From a virus: a DNA stretch of 36,541 nucleotides. The notes beneath the pieces were generated by a model that was given only the letters and a program-made list of their open reading frames with translations, had not been told where the DNA came from and did no database searches. Each line of letters starts with the position of its first letter. The stretch's first letter is position 1. The DNA lies in IMG/VR virus record IMGVR_UViG_3300042197_003724, positions 1 through 36,541 of that record. One strand, given 5' to 3'. Shown here one piece after another: positions 1 to 7,694 of the stretch. The position numbers and the translations under genes are program-made.

Positions 1-929
1 ATTCTCAATATGATATTGAAGATTCTGAAAATGTATACAACTTTATTGGTAATGATCGTAAACCTTTATATGTTTTAGATTGGTTATGTTCCAAATCTAT
101 TCCAGTAGGTAAAACCGGTTCTTGTGCAGGATTCTTTTTCTTCAATGCAAACGGAAAGTATCAATTTAAATCTGTTGATGGATTGTTGGGGCAGACACCA
201 AAGAAAAAATATATTTACACAAATACTCCACCAAGTAAATCATCCGAATACTCTAAAGGACAATATGAAAGAATTCTTCAATATTCAATTGATGAAAATA
301 TCAACATTCAAAATAAAATGCAGATAGGAACATATAATACTCGAATATTATATTTTGATCCCTATACGTTTAAGGTTGATGCTGTTGTTAATTCTGCAAT
401 AGAACCTCAAATTACGTCACCTGAAAGAAAGTCTGATTCGGATCCTCAGCAAGTTGCAAAATCTTCTCCCCAAAAAGGCAATGCAAATACTGCTGGGCAA
501 ACTTTAGATTTTATTGATCAAAAGTTTTTAGATCCAAATAAACCTTGCAGATTAATGTGTGTCGTAAAGGATAATGGAAATCTTCCATCAGGAAAAAATG
601 CTCAAAAACAGTTAGAGAGTTGGAAGCAAAATCCAGTCACGATGAATGATAGAAAGGACTTAACTCTTTTTCAGAGTATTGCAAGATTTAATCAATTGTT
701 TTCAAATAAAATTTCTATAACTGTTCCTGGTGATTTTTCCTTACATGCTGGGGATGTTATTTACTGCGAATTTCCAAATCCATCTGCAGGAAATAATCAA
801 GAAAATGCAATTAATAAAGAATTGAGTGGAAATTATTTGATTGCTGATATAAACCAAAATGTTTCCAGACAATATCATTATACTTATTTAAATCTTGTAA
901 GAGATTCTGTTGGTAAAAAAGTTGGTTAA
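1..929 (+). CDS. Baseplate hub protein, gp27-like (5' partial)
   Basis: The reading frame is open from base 3 to the stop at 927-929, so the start lies upstream of the window; the TTG at 183 is internal. The C-terminal half ends in a segment with a pattern like gp27/gpD hub proteins: a beta-rich domain (residues GDFSLHAGDVIYCEF), then SGNYLIADI, then YHYTYLNLVRDS. In T4, gp27 forms the trimeric hub that holds gp5 and joins the tail tube to the spike. The next large gene encodes a gp5-like OB-fold protein, which fits the gp27-gp5 pairing. The family call rests on the C-terminal pattern plus gene order, so another baseplate/tail-tip protein cannot be excluded. Confidence 0.6.
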   Translation, partial: SQYDIEDSENVYNFIGNDRKPLYVLDWLCSKSIPVGKTGSCAGFFFFNANGKYQFKSVDGLLGQTPKKKYIYTNTPPSKSSEYSKGQYERILQYSIDENINIQNKMQIGTYNTRILYFDPYTFKVDAVVNSAIEPQITSPERKSDSDPQQVAKSSPQKGNANTAGQTLDFIDQKFLDPNKPCRLMCVVKDNGNLPSGKNAQKQLESWKQNPVTMNDRKDLTLFQSIARFNQLFSNKISITVPGDFSLHAGDVIYCEFPNPSAGNNQENAINKELSGNYLIADINQNVSRQYHYTYLNLVRDSVGKKVG

Positions 930-932
930 ATA
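926..932 (+). promoter_or_regulatory. Late promoter-like element TTAAATA
   Basis: TTAAATA overlaps the stop codon of the upstream gene and lies 30 bases before the ATG at 962. It resembles the T4 late element (TATAAATA) and the CTAAATA variants seen elsewhere in this window at a similar distance from starts. In AT-rich DNA a TAA stop followed by ATA can arise by chance, so this is tentative. Confidence 0.35.
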
Positions 933-961
933 GTATTAATTAATTGCTATAAAAAGTAAAA

Positions 962-1174
962 ATGGATAGCATTGAAAGTCATATTCAAAAAGATAGGGAA
1001 ATTCTTTGTGATCCAACAATTTCTCCACAACAACGTCGTCACATTGAAGGAGAATTGAAAGACTTAGAATTTTATCGTGAAAAACATCCTGAGAATTCCC
1101 ATGATCCGACTTCATTGGAATTGTATTGTGATGCTCATCCCGATGCATCTGAATGTAAAGTATACGAAGACTGA
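962..1174 (+). CDS. Small acidic helical protein between hub genes
   Basis: A 70-aa protein of unknown function. It is charged and probably mostly helical in its first 45 residues (KDREIL, RRHIEGELKDLEFYREKH) with two cysteines near the C-terminus. Its TGA stop shares its last base with the ATG of the 829-aa hub gene at 1174, so the two are translationally coupled and probably co-expressed late. Its place between gp27-like and gp5-like genes suggests a small baseplate component or assembly factor, but nothing in the sequence proves this. Confidence 0.7.
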   Translation: MDSIESHIQKDREILCDPTISPQQRRHIEGELKDLEFYREKHPENSHDPTSLELYCDAHPDASECKVYED

Positions 1175-3663
1175 TGCTTGATTCCGGTTTATTATCGAAA
1201 AATTTTATAGGAAGAGATGGATTCATCTGGTGGATCGGTCAAGTTCCCGATGCAAAATCTTGGAGTGGTAATTTACCCACTCTTCCACAAAAAAATCCAT
1301 CAGACTTGCCTGGATTTAAATATCGTGTAAAAGTTAGAATTCTTGGATATCATACATCGGACTTAAAAAATTTACCTGACCAAGATCTTCCTTGGGCTCT
1401 TGTAATGATGCCCACAACATCGGGTTCTGGTAGTGGTTCTAATTACACAACTCCAAGATTTTCTGGCGGTGAGTTTGTATTTGGTTTCTTTTTAGATGGT
1501 GACAATGGACAACAACCAGTTATCATTGGAATACTGGGAAATTCTACGCAAACATTACTTTCAAAGTCTTTACCTTCTGTTGGATTTAAACCTTTTACTG
1601 GACACACGAATGGAAAGTCAGTTCCATCTCATGAGTTAAAATCATCAAAACAAATTCAAAAAGATGGAACTCCTAATGGACCACAAGTTCCAACAGGATC
1701 TAAAGGTGGAAATCCCAATACAACAGTTAGTGCAACGATTCCAAATCCCTCTAACTCTCCAAATCCAGAAGGACCTCCTGCCGATATAAGTCGTCAGCAC
1801 TCTGATGCTCAACAAAAAGACAATAAAGAATATCCTCTCGGAAATGCTTGTAAAAAAGATAAGAAGAAAAAAAGTAAAATTAAATCAGCAATTAAAAATC
1901 TAATCAGAGCAATCAAAGGAATTCAAAAAATCTATGATACTTATGTTGCTACTACTGCAAACACAATTTCGAATATAACTTCAGAAATTAGTGAGTGCGC
2001 TGGTTTAATTAATGGTTATTTGCAAAAATTAATAAATGATTTTAGATCTTGGTTATTCACTGAAATAAACAAAAAATTAAAAAAATTACTTAGTAAAATA
2101 TCAATTAAGAAACAAACAGAATCTGCTGAACTGCAACAAAAAACAATTGATACTTTAGGATGCGTTTTTGATAGATTGATGGACGGATTGTATGATTTAA
2201 TTAAAAGTTTTCTTGAGAGGATGATTGATAGAATACTGAGTGCAGCTCAGTGTATTATTGATAATATGATAGGATCACTTTTAAATGCAATTGTTGGTCC
2301 TCTCGAAAGTGCAATTTCGGCAGCACTTGGACCACTTAATGCATTTCTTTCTGGTGTTCCTGGAGGATTGCAAAATGCATTGAATTTTTCTAGTGCTCTT
2401 GAAAAATTTCTTTCTTGTGAAAAGGATGATGAGTGTCCAGAGACTGAAGTTTGGTCTTGGTTGGATGGACCAAAATCGACAGATACGGATAATTTTATAA
2501 ACGAACTTAATCGTGTTGGTAAAATTGCATCTACTGGCGCGGGCAATTTCTTAGGTAACTCTCCTGGAGTTATTCCAACTGCAGGGTCTATTGGCGAATG
2601 TTTGGGTGGATTTGGTGTTTGTGGTCCACCAAACATTCAAATATTTGGTGGTGGTGGAACTGGTGCTACTGCAAACGCAATTATTGGACCTTCTGGTGAA
2701 ATTCTTGCTGCAAGTATTTTAAGCACAGGTATTGAGTATTATTCAAATCCATTTGTTTACTTTGATGATCCGTGTGGAAATGGTTCTGGAGCAAAAGCAG
2801 AAGCTATTGTTGGAACAGATGGTAATGATTGTGGTAAAATTGTAGCAATTAGGGTAATTGATGGTGGTGTAGGTTACTTAAAGAGAAGTGATGGTAGTTT
2901 AGGATCGGAGGGGGAAACTTCAGTTGGAATTGGTTCAGATGCAAATGCAGTTATACTTCCAAGTGGTGCAGACTTTTCAATTGATTTTGATACTTTTGGT
3001 TTCGATGCTCTTGTTGGATTAGTGACTACCAGACCCGGTATTTCTACAACAGTTCTTGCTCCTGGAGTTGAAATTCCTTGCGGTATCACAACTGCATATC
3101 CATCACTTCCAATTTCAGTTCTTCCTGGAGCAACAGTTAATCTTCCACCAGGGGCTGCAGTTATTCTTTCTCCATCAATGGAACCAATTACTACAAGTTG
3201 TAGTTTCACTAAATCAAATACAACATATACTTTCCCAGGTGGTTGTGAAATTACAATTCCTCAAGTTATAACACCAACACCTTCTACAGTGGGAGTTACA
3301 ACCACTTTACCGATAGACGATTATAATGTTGTTCTTGAACTTGATGAAATTATTATTCGAAATACTGGCATTAATTATTCCCCAGAAGACAAAATTTGCT
3401 GCAATCCTGATAATGGTGCAAATCTTGAACCACAATTTGACCAGGTTGGTAGATTAGTTGGAGTTAGAATTCTAAATAAAGGTGCGTTTGTCACAGAAAG
3501 GCCAACAATTACAATTTGTGAAAGTAAAACTGGAGTAAATGCTGAAATGTTTGCAGTATTGAAAGCAACTGATGTATCTAATTTGACAAAGCAACAAATT
3601 CAGCAACTGGGATTTAATCAAGATAAACTTGTGAGTGTCGTCGATTGTGTAGGTAAGGTGTAA
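1174..3663 (+). CDS. gp5-like baseplate hub protein with OB fold, lysozyme-less
   Basis: 829 aa. Residues about 12-130 look like the OB-fold of gp5/VgrG hub proteins (WWIGQVPDAKSW, YRVKVRILGYH, GGEFVFGFFLDGDNGQQPVIIGILGN). T4 gp5 is 575 aa and carries a lysozyme and a beta-helix after the OB fold. Here I see no lysozyme motif. Instead there is a Pro/Asn-rich linker (about 130-220), a Lys-rich start (KKDKKKKSKIK) to a long amphipathic helical region (about 225-420), then Gly-rich beta repeats of the type GATANAIIGPSGEI / GAKAEAIVGTDGND / DQVGRLVGVRILNKG. The needle is encoded separately by the next gene, whose ATG overlaps this stop. The protein would sit at the tip of the tail. Hub identity is well supported; the role of the helical region is unknown. 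Confidence 0.72.
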   Translation: MLDSGLLSKNFIGRDGFIWWIGQVPDAKSWSGNLPTLPQKNPSDLPGFKYRVKVRILGYHTSDLKNLPDQDLPWALVMMPTTSGSGSGSNYTTPRFSGGEFVFGFFLDGDNGQQPVIIGILGNSTQTLLSKSLPSVGFKPFTGHTNGKSVPSHELKSSKQIQKDGTPNGPQVPTGSKGGNPNTTVSATIPNPSNSPNPEGPPADISRQHSDAQQKDNKEYPLGNACKKDKKKKSKIKSAIKNLIRAIKGIQKIYDTYVATTANTISNITSEISECAGLINGYLQKLINDFRSWLFTEINKKLKKLLSKISIKKQTESAELQQKTIDTLGCVFDRLMDGLYDLIKSFLERMIDRILSAAQCIIDNMIGSLLNAIVGPLESAISAALGPLNAFLSGVPGGLQNALNFSSALEKFLSCEKDDECPETEVWSWLDGPKSTDTDNFINELNRVGKIASTGAGNFLGNSPGVIPTAGSIGECLGGFGVCGPPNIQIFGGGGTGATANAIIGPSGEILAASILSTGIEYYSNPFVYFDDPCGNGSGAKAEAIVGTDGNDCGKIVAIRVIDGGVGYLKRSDGSLGSEGETSVGIGSDANAVILPSGADFSIDFDTFGFDALVGLVTTRPGISTTVLAPGVEIPCGITTAYPSLPISVLPGATVNLPPGAAVILSPSMEPITTSCSFTKSNTTYTFPGGCEITIPQVITPTPSTVGVTTTLPIDDYNVVLELDEIIIRNTGINYSPEDKICCNPDNGANLEPQFDQVGRLVGVRILNKGAFVTERPTITICESKTGVNAEMFAVLKATDVSNLTKQQIQQLGFNQDKLVSVVDCVGKV

Positions 3664-4244
3664 TGGCTAAGAATTATTATCCAGAATTTTGTGTTGATGA
3701 TGCAACGGCAGACGTTATTATTGAAAAGGGAAGATATTGGGACGATAAAACTACTTTCTTTTCCTATAAATTGACATCTGGATATGATCCAAATCATTAT
3801 TTTTCATTTGACGTTAATCGTGGATCTGAAAGTTCTGGATGGACATTGTTTAGTACTCCAGGAACTTTTCAAGTAAAAGCAGGTAAAAAAACACCAGAAA
3901 AATCCTCTGCGATTAATCTTTTTGCAGATAATGGAGACATTAGTATTACTTGCATGAATGGTGATATTCGGTTAAAGGCAAGAAATATTCATATTGACTC
4001 TGGGTTAAACGTTAGAAATTCTGTGGATGGTGTTGTAAATATTGCTGGACATCAAAAAGTTTCTATTCATGCTCCAACAATTGACATTGAAGCAAAAAAA
4101 ATGCTAAGATTGATTTCATCAGGAGATGGAGTATTGAAAATATCAAACGTAATGGAAATGTATATGGGGATGTGTAAAGCATTTTCAAATTCATCTTCTG
4201 AAAACCCACCAGTTAATGGAATGTCCCAAAATTATACTGAATAG
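3663..4244 (+). CDS. Beta-helical tail spike/needle protein (gp5 C-terminal-like)
   Basis: 193 aa. The middle (about residues 70-150) is a run of short beta strands, for example GDISITCMNGDIRLKARNIHID, GVVNIAGHQKVSIHAPTIDIEAKKMLRLIS, typical of the triple-stranded beta-helix at the C-terminus of T4 gp5 and VgrG. The ATG overlaps the stop of the gp5-like gene, so hub and needle appear to be split into two coupled genes where T4 has one. The expected role is the membrane-piercing needle under the hub. Function is inferred from fold pattern and position. Confidence 0.6.
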   Translation: MAKNYYPEFCVDDATADVIIEKGRYWDDKTTFFSYKLTSGYDPNHYFSFDVNRGSESSGWTLFSTPGTFQVKAGKKTPEKSSAINLFADNGDISITCMNGDIRLKARNIHIDSGLNVRNSVDGVVNIAGHQKVSIHAPTIDIEAKKMLRLISSGDGVLKISNVMEMYMGMCKAFSNSSSENPPVNGMSQNYTE

Positions 4245-4255
4245 GAGAATCATAA

Positions 4256-5026
4256 ATGCCATATGGATTTGATAGTGTAAGTTGTGGAAATCAACTTCAC
4301 CTAGGAGAAAACGAAGAAGAAATTTTAGTTGGAATACGTGGTTCTGCAGATCTTCAAGGACCAATTTTGATTGGTGCCAATGGGAATTATCCGCAAGTTG
4401 GTGCCTCCTTAATGGTTGCTCCACTATCAAATCCAGATTCTCCAACTCCATCGACTGGAGGAAATCTATGTGGTGTAAATAATTCCCCCTATTCACTTGC
4501 AGTAATTGGTGATGCAGTAATTTTTGATAATTTAGAAGTCAATAAAACAATTCATGCTGGTGCTGATATTGTTGCCCAGGGCGATGTAAAATCTCAATGT
4601 GGTGGACATCGTTTATCACTTAAAAAGAATTTTGACATCCCTCATCCAACAAAAGATGGATGGAGATTAAGACATACTTGTTTAGAAGGACCTTCAAATG
4701 ATGTTTATTATCGTGGACGATTAGTTAATGATCATAAGATAATTCTACCAGAATATTGGAAAGATTTGGTTGATAAAGAATCGATTACAGTTTCAGTTAC
4801 TCCCATTGGTGGACCTCAAGACATATATGTTGCGTCAATTCATAACAATGTGATATACTTAGATTCATATGAATCTGGAGAAATACATTGTTTCTACCAC
4901 GTTTACGGCGAAAGAAAAGATGGAGAAAAATTAATTGTGGAATATGAAGGAGAAACTCCTGCAGATTATCCTGGAAACTCAGAAGAATATTCAATTGTTG
5001 GTTGGAATTACGACACTCAGAGGTAA
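4256..5026 (+). CDS. Virion structural protein with CLEGP/YHVYGERKDGEK domain, copy 1
   Basis: 256 aa, preceded by a good ribosome site (AGGAGA, 8-9 bases upstream). The N-terminal 100 residues are beta-rich. The C-terminal 150 residues hold a conserved block: FDIPHPTKDGWRLRHTCLEG, then VYYRGRL, ILPEYWKDLVDKESITVSVTPIG, and finally YHVYGERKDGEKLIVEYEG. This block is, from my knowledge of marine phages, common in structural and fibre proteins, but I cannot name a characterised function. It directly follows the spike gene, so it may form a tip, cap or side decoration of the baseplate. The next gene carries the same domain. Confidence 0.7.
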   Translation: MPYGFDSVSCGNQLHLGENEEEILVGIRGSADLQGPILIGANGNYPQVGASLMVAPLSNPDSPTPSTGGNLCGVNNSPYSLAVIGDAVIFDNLEVNKTIHAGADIVAQGDVKSQCGGHRLSLKKNFDIPHPTKDGWRLRHTCLEGPSNDVYYRGRLVNDHKIILPEYWKDLVDKESITVSVTPIGGPQDIYVASIHNNVIYLDSYESGEIHCFYHVYGERKDGEKLIVEYEGETPADYPGNSEEYSIVGWNYDTQR

Positions 5027-5029
5027 ATT

Positions 5030-5689
5030 ATGGCAGATTTTACATTAGAACCCAGACAAATTCCTGGGGCAGACTGTGGTGATGTTGAAACACAAGGAAG
5101 ATTATCAACTCGTTATGACTATATTGTAAAGAATATCCAAAATGAAGGATTTTATGATGAAACTTGCGAACCATGGTTGCATGGCAATGCTCAAATTGAC
5201 AATTTGCAAGTTAATTCCCAGATCAATGGTGGAGGTAGCGTTAACATTACTGGAACAGTTACTGCATCGGAAGTAACTGCAGGTGGCGTTACTTTAACTT
5301 CTAGGAAACCGTTTGATATTTTGCATCCTACTAAGAGTGGTTGGCGCCTCAGGCATGTTTGTCTAGAAGGTCCAGAAAGTGGTGTTTATTTTCGTGGAAG
5401 ATTGACTGGAAATAATACTATTGAATTGCCAGATTATTGGGTTGGTCTTGTTGATGCAGAATCAATTACGGTTTCTTTAACTCAAATAGGATTCGAGCAA
5501 AATTTAATTGTTGAAAAAATTGAATGGGGGAAAAAAATTAAAATAAAATCTGGTAATGGATCCTCGATCGACTGTTTCTATCATGTTTATGGTGAAAGAA
5601 AAGATGGAGAAAAATTAATTGTAGAATATGAAGGAAAAACAATTGAGGATTATCCTGGCGATAATGCAATTTACAGTATCAATAAGTAA
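5030..5689 (+). CDS. Virion structural protein with CLEGP/YHVYGERKDGEK domain, copy 2
   Basis: 219 aa, starting 3 bases after the previous stop. It repeats the domain of its neighbour: FDILHPTKSGWRLRHVCLEG, VYFRGRL, ELPDYWVGLVDAESITVSLTQIG and an identical YHVYGERKDGEKLIVEYEG. Its N-terminal 90 residues differ and end in a short fibre-like segment (DNLQVNSQINGGGSVNITGT). The pair therefore shares one attachment or head domain but has different N-terminal parts. Probable virion component near the baseplate; exact role unknown. Confidence 0.7.
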   Translation: MADFTLEPRQIPGADCGDVETQGRLSTRYDYIVKNIQNEGFYDETCEPWLHGNAQIDNLQVNSQINGGGSVNITGTVTASEVTAGGVTLTSRKPFDILHPTKSGWRLRHVCLEGPESGVYFRGRLTGNNTIELPDYWVGLVDAESITVSLTQIGFEQNLIVEKIEWGKKIKIKSGNGSSIDCFYHVYGERKDGEKLIVEYEGKTIEDYPGDNAIYSINK

Positions 5690-5693
5690 ATGC

Positions 5694-5722
5694 TTGACAT
5701 CTCATCCTGACTATGCTATTCT
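5694..5722 (+). promoter_or_regulatory. Sigma70-type promoter
   Basis: TTGACA (5694-5699), a 17-base spacer, and TATTCT (5717-5722). The -35 is perfect consensus and the spacing optimal. It begins just after the stop of the structural gene and would start transcription near 5729, about 18 bases before the ATG at 5747. Host-type promoters are used for early transcription in T4-like cyanophages, so this probably reads the small-gene/tRNA block. Confidence 0.7.
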
Positions 5723-5746
5723 GGATATGCCAACCGAAACGACTCA

Positions 5747-5968
5747 ATGCAAGAACAACCTCTGGCAGAAACACAATCATCTGATGACAACCAGGAGTAC
5801 CTGACACGATGCGTGGTTGATCCAATCAAGCGAACAGTATATCTTTATTCAAATGAAGGGTCAGAACGACAAGTGTCCTGTGAGACTGTTGATGAATTTA
5901 TGAATGTGCTACAATATGTTCGTGATACACTGGATGAAACAACAGTCTCGTATGTAAATCCGCTTTAA
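5747..5968 (+). CDS. Small protein of unknown function behind an early promoter
   Basis: 73 aa. A polar N-terminus (MQEQPLAETQSSDDNQ) is followed by an alpha/beta segment (CVVDPIKRTVYLYSNEG, CETVDEFMNVLQYVRDTL). No motif recognised. It is the first gene after the promoter at 5694-5722. There is no clear Shine-Dalgarno sequence before the ATG. Confidence 0.6.
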   Translation: MQEQPLAETQSSDDNQEYLTRCVVDPIKRTVYLYSNEGSERQVSCETVDEFMNVLQYVRDTLDETTVSYVNPL

Positions 5969-6014
5969 AATTCATTTTTAGGGGCAAAAAATCCCGGCAA
6001 AAATTTTACGCACG

Positions 6015-6032
6015 ATACTTTTTTGAAAGTAT
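6015..6032 (+). promoter_or_regulatory. Hairpin covering the start of the next gene
   Basis: ATACTTT (6015-6021), loop TTTG, AAAGTAT (6026-6032): a perfect 7-bp stem whose 3' arm runs into the ATG at 6031. There is no ribosome site in front. It could limit initiation or simply be a chance AT-rich stem. Confidence 0.3.
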
Positions 6033-6237
6033 GTATCCATTTAAAATCAATCTAACAAACCTTTGGGAACCACCTGTGAAAACAACACCACAAAATGTTC
6101 AAGAGGCAAATCAAGGTCTGTTTTATTCTAAAATGACTCTTCCTGCTGCAGCAAAACACTGTGGTATGACACAAAAAGAAATGAAGTTGACATTTTATGA
6201 GTATTTGAAGTATCATCCAAGAACCTATCAAGGATGA
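6031..6237 (+). CDS. Small HTH-like protein of unknown function
   Basis: 68 aa. Residues 32-60 (YSKMTLPAAAKHCGMTQKE, then MKLTFYEYLKYHP) look like a helix-turn-helix: AAAKHCGMTQKEMKLTFYEYL has the spacing of a recognition helix pair. Small proteins of this kind are common in cyanophages beside structural genes. A DNA-binding role is inference only. Confidence 0.6.
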   Translation: MYPFKINLTNLWEPPVKTTPQNVQEANQGLFYSKMTLPAAAKHCGMTQKEMKLTFYEYLKYHPRTYQG

Positions 6238-6244
6238 TTTTTAT

Positions 6245-6317
6245 GCCTGTGTAGCCCAGCGGAAGAGGCAAAGGTCTTAAAAACCTTCAAGCGTGAGTTC
6301 GAATCTCACCACAGGTA
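6245..6317 (+). tRNA. tRNA-Leu (anticodon UAA)
   Basis: Cloverleaf read by eye: acceptor GCCTGTG (6245-6251) with CACAGGT (6310-6316), including a first G-U pair; D stem GCC/GGC; anticodon stem AAGGT/ACCTT with loop CTTAAAA, giving anticodon TAA at 6278-6280; T arm GTGAG-TTCGAAT-CTCAC; discriminator A6317. CCA is not encoded. The variable region is only 5 bases, whereas bacterial tRNA-Leu normally has a long arm. It decodes UUA, frequent in this AT-rich genome. Confidence 0.85.
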
Positions 6318-6331
6318 TTAGAATTCACACT

Positions 6332-6338
6332 CTAAATA
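6332..6338 (+). promoter_or_regulatory. Late promoter-like element CTAAATA
   Basis: CTAAATA lies 22 bases before the ATG at 6361 and just after the tRNA. It matches other copies in the window placed before genes. Confidence 0.5.
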
Positions 6339-6360
6339 AACAAAAGTAGGAGTAAATCCT

Positions 6361-6630
6361 ATGAAGTATAAAATTGATGCCGCATACTGTTGGTACAATA
6401 AAGGAACTCAAATTGTTCTAATGTACTTTATAAATCACATTCCATTTACTTTTGATGAACTTCCTGATTGTGCAATGCAAGATTTGGAAGTTATTCATTT
6501 AGCAGACCAACAGCTAAGATACGATCCAGAAGATTTGTACCGAACATCATTCTATTTGATTGATGAAGAGTGCCATCCAATGTTATTTGACGTTGAACTG
6601 GAAAATCCCGAAATGTTGCCTGTTGATTAA
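6361..6630 (+). CDS. Hypothetical protein between two tRNA genes
   Basis: 89 aa, mixed alpha/beta and acidic toward the C-terminus, with two cysteines. No domain recognised. AGGAG at 6348-6352 is a clear ribosome site for the ATG at 6361. It lies between tRNA-Leu and tRNA-Thr with a late-type element upstream, so it may be read both early (from 5694) and late. Confidence 0.7.
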   Translation: MKYKIDAAYCWYNKGTQIVLMYFINHIPFTFDELPDCAMQDLEVIHLADQQLRYDPEDLYRTSFYLIDEECHPMLFDVELENPEMLPVD

Positions 6631-6632
6631 AT

Positions 6633-6704
6633 GCCCTTGTAGCTCAGTGGTAGAGCAATGGTTTTGTAAACCATCGGTCGTCTGTTCAAATCAGATCGGG
6701 GGCT
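6633..6704 (+). tRNA. tRNA-Thr (anticodon UGU)
   Basis: Acceptor GCCCTTG (6633-6639) with CGGGGGC (6697-6703, two U-G pairs); D arm GCTC-AGTGGTA-GAGC; anticodon stem ATGGT/ACCAT with loop TTTGTAA, anticodon TGT at 6665-6667; variable CGGTC; T arm GTCTG-TTCAAAT-CAGAT; discriminator T6704. CCA is not encoded. It decodes ACA. Confidence 0.85.
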
Positions 6705-6725
6705 TGAGTTTCTAATACAACTCTT

Positions 6726-6884
6726 ATGTCTTTACTTTCACAAACAGATCGCCAAATGGTGATTGAAGCACTTGAATATTACATTCAAAAACTCAAAGAA
6801 GATAACTGCACTGAGGCTTCTATTACTGCATTTCAAACACTTCTTCTTTGGATTGAATTGGAGCACTTTAAGAATGAAGATTAA
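6726..6884 (+). CDS. Small helical protein, 52 aa
   Basis: Starts at ATG 6726 (MSLLSQTDRQMVIEALEYY) and ends at TAA 6882-6884. It is predicted to be nearly all helix and acidic. The next gene starts inside its end (ATG 6874), an 11-base overlap that supports both frames being real. Function unknown. Confidence 0.55.
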   Translation: MSLLSQTDRQMVIEALEYYIQKLKEDNCTEASITAFQTLLLWIELEHFKNED

Positions 6885-7044
6885 TCTCTGGTATTGTAAA
6901 GAAATGGGACAATGGAGGTGGGTATTAACTCAAGATTCCCGTCCAGTGATAAGACAAGAATCTGGACAACAACCCAATCTTCGTGATGCGATGAACGACG
7001 TTGCAAATACCGTAGAATATATTTTGGAATCCAAACAAAACTGA
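6874..7044 (+). CDS. Small hypothetical protein, 56 aa
   Basis: The frame is open further upstream, but the likely start is ATG 6874 (MKINLWYCKEMGQWRWVL), because earlier starts would lie inside the preceding gene. The strand pattern with W residues followed by a helix (LRDAMNDVANTVEYIL) suggests a small alpha/beta domain. Function unknown. Confidence 0.55.
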   Translation: MKINLWYCKEMGQWRWVLTQDSRPVIRQESGQQPNLRDAMNDVANTVEYILESKQN

Positions 7045-7057
7045 GTAAAAATACTTA

Positions 7058-7663
7058 ATGAAATCTGATTTTTATATAGATAAGGTGTGTAAGGAAGAAA
7101 TTAAAAATCTTCTTCATACTCATCATTATCTAAAAGACGAATCCAAAGATTTCAAATCAGGCTTCAATTATGGACTTTTTAAATCCACATTCGAATGCCC
7201 TCTTAATCTTGGCGGGTGTCTCGGGGCTTGCATTTTTAGTTCTCTCCCAGTTCCAGAAATTGCAGTAGGTGCCTTTGGATTAGAAAGAAATCAACAAAAA
7301 GGAATATACGAATTATCAAGACTCTGCATACATCCAGATATACAAAAAGAAGAATATAATATCACATCTTGGTTCTTAAGTCGTTGCATACGGAGATTTA
7401 AAAAAGATGCAAATGTTTCTGCTATTCTTAGTTACGCTGATTCTACTCGCCACAACGGAATTATCTACCGCGCTTGTAATTTCAAGTATTATGGGTTAAC
7501 GGATCCAAAAAAAGATTTTTATTATGCAGATGGCACCAAACATTCAAGAGGTTCTGTAAAGGGACAACAAGGTGAATGGAGAGATCGTCCCAGAAAACAT
7601 AGATACTTAATGATTTTTGATAAACAATTGGAAAAAAGGTTGGCGTGGAAGGAAGAAAAATGA
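7058..7663 (+). CDS. Mom-like DNA modification protein (GNAT-like fold candidate)
   Basis: 201 aa. Several blocks match the pattern I know from the phage Mu Mom family: THHYLK (21-26), YELSRLCIHP (84-93), and ILSYADSTRHNGIIY (123-137) followed by RACNFKYYGL (138-147). Mom is a GNAT-related enzyme that converts adenine in DNA to a carbamoylmethyl-type derivative and so protects phage DNA from host restriction. The family hallmark SYAD...H.G.IY.A.NF.Y.G is present, with RHNG where many members have GHxG. If correct, this phage may hypermodify its DNA. It is the last gene before a strong terminator. A general acetyltransferase role is the main alternative. Confidence 0.7.
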   Translation: MKSDFYIDKVCKEEIKNLLHTHHYLKDESKDFKSGFNYGLFKSTFECPLNLGGCLGACIFSSLPVPEIAVGAFGLERNQQKGIYELSRLCIHPDIQKEEYNITSWFLSRCIRRFKKDANVSAILSYADSTRHNGIIYRACNFKYYGLTDPKKDFYYADGTKHSRGSVKGQQGEWRDRPRKHRYLMIFDKQLEKRLAWKEEK

Positions 7664-7669
7664 TATACT
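7664..7669 (+). promoter_or_regulatory. Possible -10 element (TATACT) with -35-like TTGGCG
   Basis: TTGGCG at 7640-7645, an 18-base spacer and TATACT at 7664-7669. Initiation near 7676 would run straight into the terminator at 7695-7723, giving an RNA of about 48 nt. The -35 is weak, so this is tentative. Confidence 0.3.
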
Positions 7670-7694
7670 AATTTTGTGTGAAGGAAGTACGCTA

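Noticed and set aside
2247-2636. 129-aa frame on the minus strand
   Set aside because: It lies wholly inside the hub gene, has no start signal and a composition set by the sense codons.
6700-7060. Further tRNA genes after tRNA-Thr
   Set aside because: No other cloverleaf could be drawn here or elsewhere in the window.
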